In this document: positions 7,176 through 16,216 of the stretch, in pieces
How the letters are laid out: each line of letters begins with the position of its first letter
Numbering within the stretch: the stretch's first letter is position 1
NCBI GenBank assembly: GCA_050251735.1
Contig: JBFWMF010000020.1
Location: 1 to 64,000, forward strand
Source: Desulfitobacterium sp050251735
GTDB lineage: Bacteria; Bacillota; Desulfitobacteriia; Desulfitobacteriales; Desulfitobacteriaceae
DNA: 64,000 nucleotides
Reading direction: 5' to 3'
Translations under genes and position numbers: made by a program
The notes under the pieces: model-generated
Databases searched by the model: none
Seen by the model: the letters and a program-made list of their open reading frames with translations, nothing else
What the model was told of the DNA's origin: nothing

Positions 7176-8573
7176 TTAAAAATCCAGAGGGCAGGGTTTG
7201 GGAGGAATAATTTGTTCATTGACCAAAAAAGCTTGGTCATCAGGGCTGAGGTTTGACACAATGACTGCTGCCAGTTCTAGTTCACGACGTCTGAGATGGC
7301 AGATCTCTTCTGAGGGAATGTCTGAGGAGCCGCTGGAGCTAAGATTATCATGCAGACAGCCACCCGCACAATAGTGGCTGGCAAAGCAGGATGCGCAGTT
7401 TGCCTGAGAGACTAGGGGGCTTTGGAGATAACCATCTCGGTTGAATTTCTCATCACCCACATGGCCCATTTTATAGTCATCATTGCCTACAAAGCGATGA
7501 CAGGGATAGATATCTCCCGTTACAGATACACCGACCATCTTGCGACCGACACCGCAAAAATGATATCTATGGCGATTGTGTAGCAAGGCTACCATACCGT
7601 GGTAAATCCCATAGCCAGCGCTGCTTGCCTTCAAACTTCGGAGGATCTCTTTATCTCTACTTCGGATATGGAGTAACCAGGTTGCCGCTTCTTGCTCTAA
7701 AGCTTGAAGTTGTAGTTGAATTTTGCGGATGCTGTTGTTTTTATCAGACTCATCAGTGAAGAGGGAGTGGGAAGCTGGAGCAAGGGAGAAGGTGGTAAAT
7801 CCTATGTCTTGCAGGGTATCCTTAATAAGTTGTGGATCGGTATCACCCCAAAGAACTGCATGTCCGGAAGTTTTAGGAGCGAGAGCTAGCAGTTTTTTAA
7901 TTTTCGGCACAACCGAGTCATAAGAACCCTGACCGTTGACAAAAGGACGTTGGGCATCTTGGATCTCCTTTGGTCCATCAAAGCTAATCTGGACGGAAAT
8001 CTGTTGCTCATTAATGAAAGACATTTTTTCCTCATCTAACAAAGTAGCATTGGTTGTCACAAAGAATTCGACTTCTTTATGGGCTTCTTGAGCTTTTTTG
8101 TTAGCATATTCCACTGTGGTTTTCATAAGGGGGAAATTGATTAGCGGCTCGCCACCAAAAAAACCCAAATACATTTTTTTCATTTTCCCCGACTTGGCGA
8201 TCAACCAATCCACAGCTTGTCTGGCCGTGGTGGTGTCCATACTGCCGCCGGTTCCGTACTCGCCGCCATCGCCATAACAGTAAATACAGCGAAGGTTACA
8301 GGATTGGGTAAGGAAAAGGTACATATAAGTAATGGGAGCGGGCTCCACAGCGGGTACTGATGTGCTTTTTTTCTTGTCTTCCTTAATTAGATTCCATGAC
8401 CTGAGGAGTTCTTCTTGATCTACTGGAAGAGTTGTTTGCTGCTCCCCGATACTATGCAGGATCGATAAAAGCTCCGTGCTCACTCGATAAGCAGCCATCT
8501 TTTCGATATTTAGCAGATAATGATCACCTCGGTATTCAAACAGATGAAAGGGACTGACTTCCTTTTTGCTCAT
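7176..8573 (-). CDS. Radical SAM/SPASM peptide maturase
   Basis: This cytoplasmic peptide-modifying enzyme has 465 residues. The N-terminal ~70 residues (FHLFEYRGDHYLLNIEKMAAYRV) resemble the small domain found in front of thioether-forming maturases. The radical SAM motif is SCNLRCIYCYG (CxxxCxxC, about residues 92-99), followed by FFGGEPL. The C-terminal SPASM region carries the cysteines for auxiliary Fe-S clusters: CGVGRKMVGV, GDIYPCHRF, and CASCFASHYCAGGC plus EEICHLRRR. Such enzymes use S-adenosylmethionine to abstract a hydrogen from the peptide backbone or side chain and link it to a cysteine sulfur. The likely substrate is the Nif11-type peptide at 6675-6914. It resembles the Cys-rich peptide maturases (CcpM-like), but I cannot confirm the subfamily. 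It is divergent from the export genes and shares their upstream region. Confidence 0.9.
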   Translation of the reverse strand: MSKKEVSPFHLFEYRGDHYLLNIEKMAAYRVSTELLSILHSIGEQQTTLPVDQEELLRSWNLIKEDKKKSTSVPAVEPAPITYMYLFLTQSCNLRCIYCYGDGGEYGTGGSMDTTTARQAVDWLIAKSGKMKKMYLGFFGGEPLINFPLMKTTVEYANKKAQEAHKEVEFFVTTNATLLDEEKMSFINEQQISVQISFDGPKEIQDAQRPFVNGQGSYDSVVPKIKKLLALAPKTSGHAVLWGDTDPQLIKDTLQDIGFTTFSLAPASHSLFTDESDKNNSIRKIQLQLQALEQEAATWLLHIRSRDKEILRSLKASSAGYGIYHGMVALLHNRHRYHFCGVGRKMVGVSVTGDIYPCHRFVGNDDYKMGHVGDEKFNRDGYLQSPLVSQANCASCFASHYCAGGCLHDNLSSSGSSDIPSEEICHLRRRELELAAVIVSNLSPDDQAFLVNEQIIPPKPCPLDF

Positions 8574-8661
8574 GCACTTCTCTCCCCAATGTCCATTTAC
8601 TAGTTAATACGTAAAAAGCTCTGGTGCATTACAGGAATTCCACGCATTAATGGGCCACGAT

Positions 8662-8678
8662 GAATGATAGTATCATTC
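8662..8678. promoter_or_regulatory. Candidate operator dyad in divergent region
   Basis: GAATGAT (8662-8668), AGT, ATCATTC (8672-8678): a perfect 7-bp inverted repeat with a three-base centre, about 90 bases upstream of the maturase start. It has the same geometry as the dyad at 6639-6655 but a different sequence. The regulator is not known. Confidence 0.35.
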
Positions 8679-8780
8679 TCTGGCATCCTGAGTGTCAGCT
8701 AAGAAGCTAGATTCCCCAGTCGCCCATCCCTCAGGAGGACACAATGAGCTAGTTGCTATTAGCAAAGATTATTGTAATGG

Positions 8781-8809
8781 TTGATCAAATCTAACGTATT
8801 AAATAGATA
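8781..8809 (+). promoter_or_regulatory. Promoter for RiPP export genes
   Basis: TTGATC (8781-8786), a 17-base spacer and TAGATA (8804-8809) fit a sigma-A-like promoter. It would give a leader of about 125 bases before the lipoprotein ATG. The match is only moderate. Confidence 0.45.
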
Positions 8810-8941
8810 AGGATAAGTCTGCGGTTATTTGTAGACATGCTAAATTTTAACTTGAGATAATCTTTAACCTATTGAGTTATATCTTTGGACTTTCTTAGGC
8901 TAACACGGAAGAGAGAATAATTCGGAGAGCAAGGTGTAGAT

Positions 8942-10075
8942 ATGCTGAAAAGTAGAACGATCAAAAAGTCTATAGTTATAATGCTCTTTTTAGGACTCAG
9001 TCTATGGCCACAGGGATGTACTAGGGTCAACACAAGTGAGGAAGTCCTCATCGGTGTTGCTTGGCCGTTTGCCTCCTTAGACGATTTGTTTGAAGAAGGT
9101 CTTGATTTGGCCGTTCAAGAGATTAACGATCAAGGAGGCATACAAGGCCGCAGACTGAACCTGCTCAAAGCTGATGATGAGGCAGAGCTGGAAAAGGGAC
9201 TGGCCATTGCTCAAGCCTTCGCGGATAATGAAGGGATTCGAGCAGTCATCGGTCATCGCAATTCCTTTATCTCGATTCCGGCATCCTCGATTTATGATCA
9301 AGCTGGGTTGGTGATGGTATCCCCGGCCTCGACTTCACCGGAACTTACACAGCACGATTATACCCATGTCTTTCGCAATATTCCCTCCGATGAGGAAATC
9401 GCTCGGCAACTGGCGATTTACCTTGCGGAGCAGGGTCATGAACGGATGGTTATTTATTACACTGATGACTCGTACGGCAATGGCCTGGCCAATGCTTTTG
9501 AAGACTATGCCGGTGCTCAGGGAATAACGATCGTGGATCGTTTTAATTACTATGGCAATCTGGAAGATTTAGAACGTTTGCACGATAAGTGGCAGGCTTT
9601 TGGTTTTGATGGAATTTTCATTGCCAAGATCGCGGCGGAAGAGGGGACTCAATTTTTGTTGGATGCTAGAGCTGTAAACATTGAGGTGCCATTAGTTGCT
9701 GGGAATTCATGGGACTCACTTTCTTTGACCAATGTCACCGAGGCAAAGGCAGAAGGGTTACTGGTGGGTTCCTTCTTTAATCCCAAACTACCTAGTTCCA
9801 AAACCCAAGCCTTTGTGGAAGCCTTCCGTCAGGAATATCAGCAAGCACCCACCTCTTATGCTGCAACAGGCTATGATGCGGTCAGTTTGCTAGCAGCTGC
9901 CTTAGAAAAATCTGATTTGGCTAACCCTGCTACAGTTGCCCAAGAATTAAGAGATTTGGGAGCATGGGAAGGCGTGATAGGGGTGCACCAGTTCAATGCG
10001 CAGGGTGATGACATTGGCGACCTGGTAGTGCTGAAGAAGGTCAAGGACGGACGTTTTGAGTATCTTAAGCATTAA
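8942..10075 (+). CDS. Periplasmic-binding-protein-like lipoprotein
   Basis: This 377-residue protein belongs to the Leu/Ile/Val-type type I binding-protein fold. The N-terminus is a signal sequence (SIVIMLFLGLSLW) followed by PQGC, a non-ideal lipobox, so it is probably lipid-anchored at the outer face of the membrane. The mature part starts with EVLIGVAWPFA and has the expected blocks: GLDLAVQEINDQGGIQGR, AVIGHRNSFISIPAS, GLVMVSPAS, and DSYGNGLANAFEDYA. Members bind amino acids, amides or similar small ligands. Here no ABC permease is present; instead the gene is six to twelve bases upstream of the HlyD-like gene. It may sense or chaperone the exported peptide, which is inference. A relic of an uptake system or an immunity function is also possible. 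Confidence 0.82.
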   Translation: MLKSRTIKKSIVIMLFLGLSLWPQGCTRVNTSEEVLIGVAWPFASLDDLFEEGLDLAVQEINDQGGIQGRRLNLLKADDEAELEKGLAIAQAFADNEGIRAVIGHRNSFISIPASSIYDQAGLVMVSPASTSPELTQHDYTHVFRNIPSDEEIARQLAIYLAEQGHERMVIYYTDDSYGNGLANAFEDYAGAQGITIVDRFNYYGNLEDLERLHDKWQAFGFDGIFIAKIAAEEGTQFLLDARAVNIEVPLVAGNSWDSLSLTNVTEAKAEGLLVGSFFNPKLPSSKTQAFVEAFRQEYQQAPTSYAATGYDAVSLLAAALEKSDLANPATVAQELRDLGAWEGVIGVHQFNAQGDDIGDLVVLKKVKDGRFEYLKH

Positions 10076-10087
10076 TGGGAGGTGCAG

Positions 10088-11029
10088 ATGATGAGGCAAG
10101 GGTTATTTCGTGATGTTTCTTTGACAAGACTATCCTCTCCGGAGCAGCTTGATCAACGTATTCAGGTGACTTCACCGAAGGCTTGGCTGGCCTTAGTAGC
10201 CATCGGCCTGATTCTTGTGAGTGGGGTCGCTTGGGGACTATTAGGGAGCATCCCAACGAAAATTCAAGGACAAGGAATTCTTCTCAATAATGGGGGTGTA
10301 TTTTCTCTGCAGCATCACGTCTCTGGCCGGATTAGTGATATTCGCGTGAAGGTTGGGCAGGAGATAAAGCAAGGTGATGTCGTTGCGAGAATTGAGCAAC
10401 CAGAGTTAATTTCTCAAATCAATGAACTATTAAGCAGCCAAGCTGCTATGGAGAACAACGGGCAAGGAGAAGATCCAACTTATGCCGAAATCGTAACCCG
10501 GATACAGCAGCTCCGCAGTGAACTGGTCTACCGAACTCAAATAGTATCAGAAATTGATGGTCGTATCTTAGAGATAAATATGAGCAAAGGAAGTATTATC
10601 AAACCAGGAGATACGCTGGCGACCCTTGAGCAGTATGGTGATACAGTCAAGCTGGAAGCAGTGGTGTATGTTCCGGCCGAACAAGGTGGACTGATCCGTC
10701 CCGGTATGGAATGTCAGATTTCCCCGACTACGGTCAACAAAGAAGAGTACGGCTACTTATTAGGGAGAGTAAATACTGTCGCAGAGTATCCGGCGACTGC
10801 CCAGAGTATGTTGCAAACCCTGGGTAATGAAAACCTGGTTGCGTTATTAGCTGGGCAAGGTGCTCCCCTATTGGTGAAGATTGACTTGGTTCCCGATAGC
10901 GCCAACGAAAGCGGCTATCGCTGGTCATCTCCCACAGGCCCCCCCATGTCCTTTCAGAGTGGGACCATCATAACCTCAGAGATTATCACCCAGCGGGAGA
11001 AACCCATTCAGAAAGTCATACCCTTTTAA
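10088..11029 (+). CDS. NHLM-type secretion protein, HlyD family
   Basis: This is a membrane-fusion-type adaptor (about 313 residues) for the two ABC proteins downstream. After a short cytoplasmic N-terminus there is one transmembrane segment (AWLALVAIGLILVSGVAWGLLG, about residues 36-57). Then come the biotinyl/lipoyl-like halves (GVFSLQHHVSGRISDIRVKVGQEIKQGDVVARIEQPEL and DGRILEINMSKGSIIKPGDTLATLEQ) separated by a short coiled coil (about residues 116-155), and a C-terminal beta region. In NHLM bacteriocin systems this protein works with a C39 peptidase/ABC exporter to move modified peptides across the membrane. I chose ATG 10088 (GGGAGGT five bases upstream) over the in-frame GTG 10082, which lies inside the ribosome site. 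It is nearly contiguous with the lipoprotein gene. Confidence 0.85.
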   Translation: MMRQGLFRDVSLTRLSSPEQLDQRIQVTSPKAWLALVAIGLILVSGVAWGLLGSIPTKIQGQGILLNNGGVFSLQHHVSGRISDIRVKVGQEIKQGDVVARIEQPELISQINELLSSQAAMENNGQGEDPTYAEIVTRIQQLRSELVYRTQIVSEIDGRILEINMSKGSIIKPGDTLATLEQYGDTVKLEAVVYVPAEQGGLIRPGMECQISPTTVNKEEYGYLLGRVNTVAEYPATAQSMLQTLGNENLVALLAGQGAPLLVKIDLVPDSANESGYRWSSPTGPPMSFQSGTIITSEIITQREKPIQKVIPF

Positions 11030-11060
11030 AATATGGAGGCGGAAGGGAGGGAGAAATTAG

Positions 11061-13280
11061 GTGGTAAAGAAGAAGATCGTTAAGGTCCCTACCGTACTGC
11101 AGATGGAAGCAGTAGAGTGCGGAGCGGCGTCTCTGGCTATGATCCTAGCTCACTATGGGAAGTATATTACCCTAGAGGAATTAAGAATTGCCTGTGGTGT
11201 ATCCAGAGATGGGAGTAAAGCCAGTAATCTCCTGAAAGCCGCCCGGAGTTATGGTCTGGAAGCGAAGGGATACCGAAAAGAACCGGAAGCTTTGCGAGTG
11301 ATGCCTTTGCCCTTAGTTATCCACTGGAATTTTAGCCACTTTCTTGTTCTGGAAGGCTTTCATAAAGGAAAAGTACATCTAAACGACCCCGCGGCAGGAA
11401 GGAGAGTCGTAACGGAGGAAGAATTTAATCTGGCCTTTACTGGTATTGTTCTCTCCTTCATCCCAACCCCTGAATTCCAAAAAGATAGTAAAAAACCCGA
11501 TTTAAGCACTGCCTTAAAGAAGAGGCTTAAAGGGTCAGAGAAGGCTTTAATCTATATCATTTTGCTGGGTCTGGCCTTAGTTATTCCCGGCTTGATAATA
11601 CCCATGTTTTCCAGAGTATTCGTCGATGATATTCTCTTGGGAGGACTCGATTCCTGGGTGTTGCCCTTATTACTGGGAATGGGCATTACGGCAATACTCA
11701 GAGGGATTTTAACTTGGTTGCAACAGTATTATTTGCTTCGCTTGGAGACGAAGATAGCCTTGGTCACCTCCGGTCAGTTTTTGTGGCACATCTTTCGTCT
11801 GCCCAGTGAATTCTTTTCGCAGCGTGCGGCAGGTGATATCACTTCCAGAATACAAAGCAATGATAAGGTAGCAAAGCTCTTGTCAGGAAAACTGGCCACT
11901 ACGGCACTCAATGTTCTTATGATTATATTTTACTTTGCTTTAATGCTCGCCTATAGCTGGATTTTAGCTTTAGTAGGGTTGGCAATCGCTTTGATCAATG
12001 TAGTTTATTTGATTGCGGTATCTGCCCGGCGAGTGGATCTGAACCGCAAATTACTTCAAGATGAGGGGAAATTGATTGGCTCGAGTATGGCGGGTCTCCA
12101 GATCATCGAAACCCTCAAAGCCACAGGCTCAGAAGACAATTTCTTTGCTCAATGGTCAGGATATCAGGCGAAATTACTCAATGCTGAACAGGAATTGGGG
12201 GTTTCCTCTCAGTTTTTATCCGTATTCCCCACCTTTTTAACCGGTATCAATAACGCACTCGTCTTAGTGATCGGAGGTTTCTTGATTCTCGATGGACAAA
12301 TGACTATCGGCATGCTGGTGGCTTTCCAGAGCTTAATGAGTAGCTTTATGACGCCGGTCACTGGGCTGGTGGGACTCGGAGCTGAGCTCCAAGAGATGGA
12401 AGGCGAGATGAATCGTTTAGACGATGTCTTAAAATACCCCCTCGATGAGGAACTCGAGGATCATGAGGGTAATAGGGGCAACGCGTCGGTCGCTACCAAC
12501 GATGTCAACGAGGCTCACGATACACAGGAAGGAAAAGCTTCACTTTCGACAGGGCAAAAGCTCTCGGGTTATGTGGAACTAAAGAATATCACCTTTGGTT
12601 ATAGTGTTTTGGAACCGCCCTTGATCGAGGATTTCAACCTAAGCCTAAAACCCGGATCACGGGTAGCTCTGGTCGGCGGCTCCGGTAGCGGTAAATCAAC
12701 CATTGCCAGGATCATTGCCGGCATTCACCATCCTAGGTCAGGCGAAATTCTTTTTGATGGGCAGCCCCGCTCATCTTTCTCCAAGGAAGCGATCTGCAAT
12801 TCCTTAGCTATGGTGGATCAAGAAATTTCTATGTTTCAAGGAACGATCAAGGAAAATATTACGCTCTGGGATGGAACTATTTCAGAATTTGAGATGATCC
12901 GGGCGGCTAAGGATGCATGTATTCATGATGATATTACTGCTCGCCCGGGGGGCTATGAGCAAATGGTGGAAGAGGGCGGTAAGAATTTTAGCGGAGGCCA
13001 GAGGCAGAGGCTGGAAATAGCCAGAGCCTTGGCCCAAAATCCGGTGATTCTGATTATGGATGAGGCTACCAGTGCTCTCGACCCAATAACTGAGAAAAAT
13101 GTGGATGAACATATTCGTTATCGGGGGTGCACTTGTATTATTGTCGCCCATCGCCTTAGTACTATACGGGACTGTGACGAGATCATTGTGTTGGAAAAAG
13201 GGAAGATAATTGAGCGAGGAACCCATGGGTCGCTGTATGAGGCCGCAGGGACTTATGCAAAACTGATCGCCACGGGTTAA
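11061..13280 (+). CDS. C39 peptidase/ABC exporter for RiPP leader removal and export
   Basis: This 739-residue bacteriocin exporter has three parts. An N-terminal C39 peptidase (about residues 1-130) shows the catalytic Cys in AVECGAASLAMIL, the His in HWNFSHFLVLEG and the Asp in LNDPAAGRR. A transmembrane domain follows (about 155-440). The C-terminal ABC ATPase has Walker A GGSGSGKST, signature FSGGQRQRLEIARAL and Walker B VILIMDEATSAL. It should cut the Nif11-type leader after the double glycine and export the core. The linker at about 470-510 (EDHEGNRGNAS to GKASLSTGQK) is long and hydrophilic. GTG 11061 starts behind GGAAGGGAGGGAG. It belongs to the same transcription unit as the HlyD-like and second ABC genes, and the order is typical of NHLM systems. 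Confidence 0.92.
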   Translation: MVKKKIVKVPTVLQMEAVECGAASLAMILAHYGKYITLEELRIACGVSRDGSKASNLLKAARSYGLEAKGYRKEPEALRVMPLPLVIHWNFSHFLVLEGFHKGKVHLNDPAAGRRVVTEEEFNLAFTGIVLSFIPTPEFQKDSKKPDLSTALKKRLKGSEKALIYIILLGLALVIPGLIIPMFSRVFVDDILLGGLDSWVLPLLLGMGITAILRGILTWLQQYYLLRLETKIALVTSGQFLWHIFRLPSEFFSQRAAGDITSRIQSNDKVAKLLSGKLATTALNVLMIIFYFALMLAYSWILALVGLAIALINVVYLIAVSARRVDLNRKLLQDEGKLIGSSMAGLQIIETLKATGSEDNFFAQWSGYQAKLLNAEQELGVSSQFLSVFPTFLTGINNALVLVIGGFLILDGQMTIGMLVAFQSLMSSFMTPVTGLVGLGAELQEMEGEMNRLDDVLKYPLDEELEDHEGNRGNASVATNDVNEAHDTQEGKASLSTGQKLSGYVELKNITFGYSVLEPPLIEDFNLSLKPGSRVALVGGSGSGKSTIARIIAGIHHPRSGEILFDGQPRSSFSKEAICNSLAMVDQEISMFQGTIKENITLWDGTISEFEMIRAAKDACIHDDITARPGGYEQMVEEGGKNFSGGQRQRLEIARALAQNPVILIMDEATSALDPITEKNVDEHIRYRGCTCIIVAHRLSTIRDCDEIIVLEKGKIIERGTHGSLYEAAGTYAKLIATG

Positions 13281-13305
13281 GCAAAATAATAGTCGTGATC
13301 GGCAG

Positions 13306-16104
13306 GTGAGCGAGATAGATAATTGGGAGTTCGTTAAACAAAAGGGAATAAGAATCCCTCTGGATGGTCAAAAAACGTTTTTCCTTCAGGACAATCGCTA
13401 TATTTGGCTCGTAGAGCAGGGGAAAGCGGCTGTTTTTTTAGCGACTATGGATGATAAGCTACAGGCAGGGACCAAAACCTTCTTGTTTGAAGCCTATCCT
13501 GGCGATTGGCTTTTCGGGGTAACTCCTGAAGGCTCTCCTTACAAAAAGGGACTGTTGGTCTCAGGACTATTGGGTTCGAGCCTCCTGAGAATTGACATCA
13601 AGGAACTGACGGAGCTACTTAGCAACAGAATAAAAGCTGTTGAAGAAGATGGTAAGGGTCTCCAAGGGACATCTCGTGATGAACAACAAGTTTACGAGGC
13701 TATAAGTCAATGGCTGCATACGTTAGCCAAGATTAGTCGAAGTGAAAAATACTCAGAGGAAGAAGTAGCTGCTCTCAGCCTCGGATTTTCTCAGGATGAG
13801 GTTGCTTCCGCCGCCTCTGAAGCTATTTCTGAATATGAGTATATAACCAATGATTCACTCCGTGCAGGGTACCATTCGCAAGTGCTACAAGCGGCGAATG
13901 ACACCTGGGACGAAAAAAAGGACTCAGAGCAGAAAAGGCTGTTAGAGAAAAGCAGATCCGATCAACGATTGATGACCAACGCTATTTCCAAGCTGGCGGC
14001 CATCACTGAAAAAGTGGAAACCAAGGCTTTAGCAGATCAGACAGGAGATCCCTTACTGGATGCTTGCCGCCTCTTGGGTCAAACCATGAAGATGAAGGTC
14101 ATCGCACCTGCAGAAGCTCTAGGGAACCAGAGAGATCTGAATCTCGATGATATCGCTCGGGCTTCACGGATGCGGGTGAGGGAAGTAGCCTTACAAGGCG
14201 ATTGGTATACGCAGGATAGCGGTCCCCTTCTAGGCTATATGAAAGAAGACCATCGTCCGATTGCCTTAACCCCTTCCACACCGACGAAATATTTACTACA
14301 CGATTATACCCAAGGGGTCACCAGGCCTGTTGATCGAGAAACAGCAAAGGAGATTGATGTCTTTGGTTTTGTCTTTTACCGTCCCTTTGCTGAAAAGAAA
14401 ATCACGGCACGTGACCTGCTAACCTTAGGCCGGGAGAATAGCTGGAGCAGAGACTTACTCATGATCTTTTTGATGGGTGCTTTGGGTGGTATCTTAGGGA
14501 CAGCCATCCCTCTAGCCACAGGAATGATCTTTAATACCATTATTCCTGAAGGGGAGAGGGGGCACTTAATCCAGATTGCATTTTTTCTGGGAGCTAGTGC
14601 CTTAGCCACGATGATCTTCCAGTTCGTGCGCAGTTTAGCGACCTTACGGATGGAGGGAAAAATGGAAGGGGCTATCCAAGCAGCTATTTGGGATCGCTTG
14701 TTGAGTCTACCGGTGCCGTTTTTCAAACAGTTTCCAGCCGGTGAATTGGCAATGCGGGCCATGGGCATCAGTCAGATTCGCAAAATTCTTTCAGGTGTCA
14801 CTTTAAATACAGTTCTCTCCAGCATCTTTTCAGTTTTTACTCTAGCCTTAATGTTCTATTATGATCGTAAGCTCGCTGGTGTGGCTACGGCCTTAGTGGC
14901 TTTAGACCTGATAGTCATGGGATTTCTGGGCTTCCGGCAAGTGGGCTATGAACGGAAAATATTAGATATATCGAACCGTATTTCGGGGATGATGCTTCAG
15001 TTGATCGGCGGTATCACGAAGTTTCGGGTAGCTGGAGCCGAGGCTAGAGCTTTTTATCGCTGGGCTGAGAGGTTCAGTGAACAACGTCAGTTCGTCTTTA
15101 AGAGGAGACTTCTGGGTAACTGGCAGACGACCTTTCATGATATTTTCCCCCTTCTGGCCAGTATGATTGTTTTTTATACTCTAACTGCCGGACATAGCCC
15201 GCTATCTCCGGGGGAGTTTATCGGCTTCAATGCAGCTTTTGTGTCCTTTACCCTCTCCATGTCTTCCTTGGCGGAATCGATTATTGGTGCTTATATTGTG
15301 ATCCCTCTCTATCAACGGGCGAAACCGATTCTAGACACCCTGCCGGAGTATGATGAGACAAAAGTCACCCCTATCCCCCTGCGAGGCTCGATCGAAATGG
15401 ATCATATCTCTTTTCGCTATAAAGAAGATGGGCCTCTAGTCTTGAAAGATGTATCTTGCCATATTAAGGAGGGGGATTATGTCGCTTTAGTCGGCACTTC
15501 CGGCTGCGGAAAGTCGACGTTGTTAAGGATCTTGTTAGGCTTTGAGAAACCAGAGACCGGCAAAATATACTACGATGGACAGGACTTAGAAAAAGTGGAT
15601 ATACGGGCGATTAGGAAGCAACTGGGCGTGGTATTGCAAAATGGTCAACTCATGTCAGGGAATATCTTCACAAATATTGTGGGTGCTAATCCTTATCTGA
15701 CGATCGACGATGCTTGGGCAGCAGCCCGAATGGCCGGAATTGATGAAGATATCCAGGCCATGCCCATGGGAATGCATACCATGATCAGTGAGGGAGCTTC
15801 GACGATCTCCGGTGGACAAAAGCAACGTTTGATGATTGCCCGAGCGATAGTCAACCAGCCTAAGATACTCTTCTTTGATGAAGCTACCAGTGCTCTGGAT
15901 AATCGAACTCAGGCCATTGTCAGTCAAAGTCTCGACCGGTTGAAGGTCACCCGGATTGTCATCGCCCACCGCTTGAGTACGATCATTAACTGTAATAAGA
16001 TCATCGTAATGGATAAAGGAAGAATCGTTGAGAGTGGTACCTATGATGAACTGATGAGCAAGGGCGGAGTTTTCGCGAACCTTGTACACCGACAACTCGC
16101 TTGA
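13306..16104 (+). CDS. NHLM-type ABC transporter, second large ATPase
   Basis: This 932-residue protein has no C39 peptidase. The first ~130 residues look like a cyclic-nucleotide-binding-type beta barrel (FFLQDNRYIWLVEQGKAAVFLA, GDWLFGV, SSLLRIDIKELTEL). About 130-370 is helical and charged. A transmembrane domain (about 375-680, starting LLMIFLMGALGGILGTAIPL) is followed by an ABC domain with Walker A GTSGCGKSTLLR, signature TISGGQKQRLMIARAI and Walker B ILFFDEATSALD. In NHLM clusters this second ABC protein accompanies the peptidase exporter, perhaps as a heterodimer partner. GTG 13306 has a weak ribosome site (GGCAGG), so the start is less sure. The gene ends the export operon and is followed by a strong bidirectional terminator. 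Confidence 0.88.
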   Translation: MSEIDNWEFVKQKGIRIPLDGQKTFFLQDNRYIWLVEQGKAAVFLATMDDKLQAGTKTFLFEAYPGDWLFGVTPEGSPYKKGLLVSGLLGSSLLRIDIKELTELLSNRIKAVEEDGKGLQGTSRDEQQVYEAISQWLHTLAKISRSEKYSEEEVAALSLGFSQDEVASAASEAISEYEYITNDSLRAGYHSQVLQAANDTWDEKKDSEQKRLLEKSRSDQRLMTNAISKLAAITEKVETKALADQTGDPLLDACRLLGQTMKMKVIAPAEALGNQRDLNLDDIARASRMRVREVALQGDWYTQDSGPLLGYMKEDHRPIALTPSTPTKYLLHDYTQGVTRPVDRETAKEIDVFGFVFYRPFAEKKITARDLLTLGRENSWSRDLLMIFLMGALGGILGTAIPLATGMIFNTIIPEGERGHLIQIAFFLGASALATMIFQFVRSLATLRMEGKMEGAIQAAIWDRLLSLPVPFFKQFPAGELAMRAMGISQIRKILSGVTLNTVLSSIFSVFTLALMFYYDRKLAGVATALVALDLIVMGFLGFRQVGYERKILDISNRISGMMLQLIGGITKFRVAGAEARAFYRWAERFSEQRQFVFKRRLLGNWQTTFHDIFPLLASMIVFYTLTAGHSPLSPGEFIGFNAAFVSFTLSMSSLAESIIGAYIVIPLYQRAKPILDTLPEYDETKVTPIPLRGSIEMDHISFRYKEDGPLVLKDVSCHIKEGDYVALVGTSGCGKSTLLRILLGFEKPETGKIYYDGQDLEKVDIRAIRKQLGVVLQNGQLMSGNIFTNIVGANPYLTIDDAWAAARMAGIDEDIQAMPMGMHTMISEGASTISGGQKQRLMIARAIVNQPKILFFDEATSALDNRTQAIVSQSLDRLKVTRIVIAHRLSTIINCNKIIVMDKGRIVESGTYDELMSKGGVFANLVHRQLA

Positions 16105-16137
16105 ATTCTAGGCAATACCGCCACCGTTCAGCAGCAT

Positions 16138-16183
16138 AAAAAAGTGACACCAATCATTAACAAAAGATTGGTGTCACTTTTTT
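16138..16183. terminator. Bidirectional terminator at end of RiPP export operon
   Basis: An 18-bp perfect stem, 16138-16155 with 16166-16183, carries an A-run on the left and a T-run on the right. It serves the export operon on the plus strand and the CarD-like gene on the minus strand. Confidence 0.92.
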
Positions 16184-16216
16184 ACCGTGGTAAAGCTCTA
16201 GATTAGTTTACTGATT

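Larger units (their letters stand above)
8574..8941. other. Divergent intergenic region of the RiPP cluster
   Basis: These 368 bases lie between the maturase (leftward) and the lipoprotein/export genes (rightward). They contain a plausible rightward promoter at 8781-8809 and a dyad, GAATGAT (8662-8668) with ATCATTC (8672-8678), that could be an operator. Near 8733-8751 an AGGAGG precedes an ATG followed after one codon by a stop, which I take as chance. No credible protein-coding frame or RNA gene was seen. Confidence 0.5.

Noticed and set aside
7068..7256. A 62-codon frame downstream of the precursor
   Set aside because: It overlaps the end of the maturase gene on the other strand and covers its terminator.
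8733..8751. AGGAGG followed by ATG and an early stop
   Set aside because: A two-codon frame is too short to call as a leader peptide.
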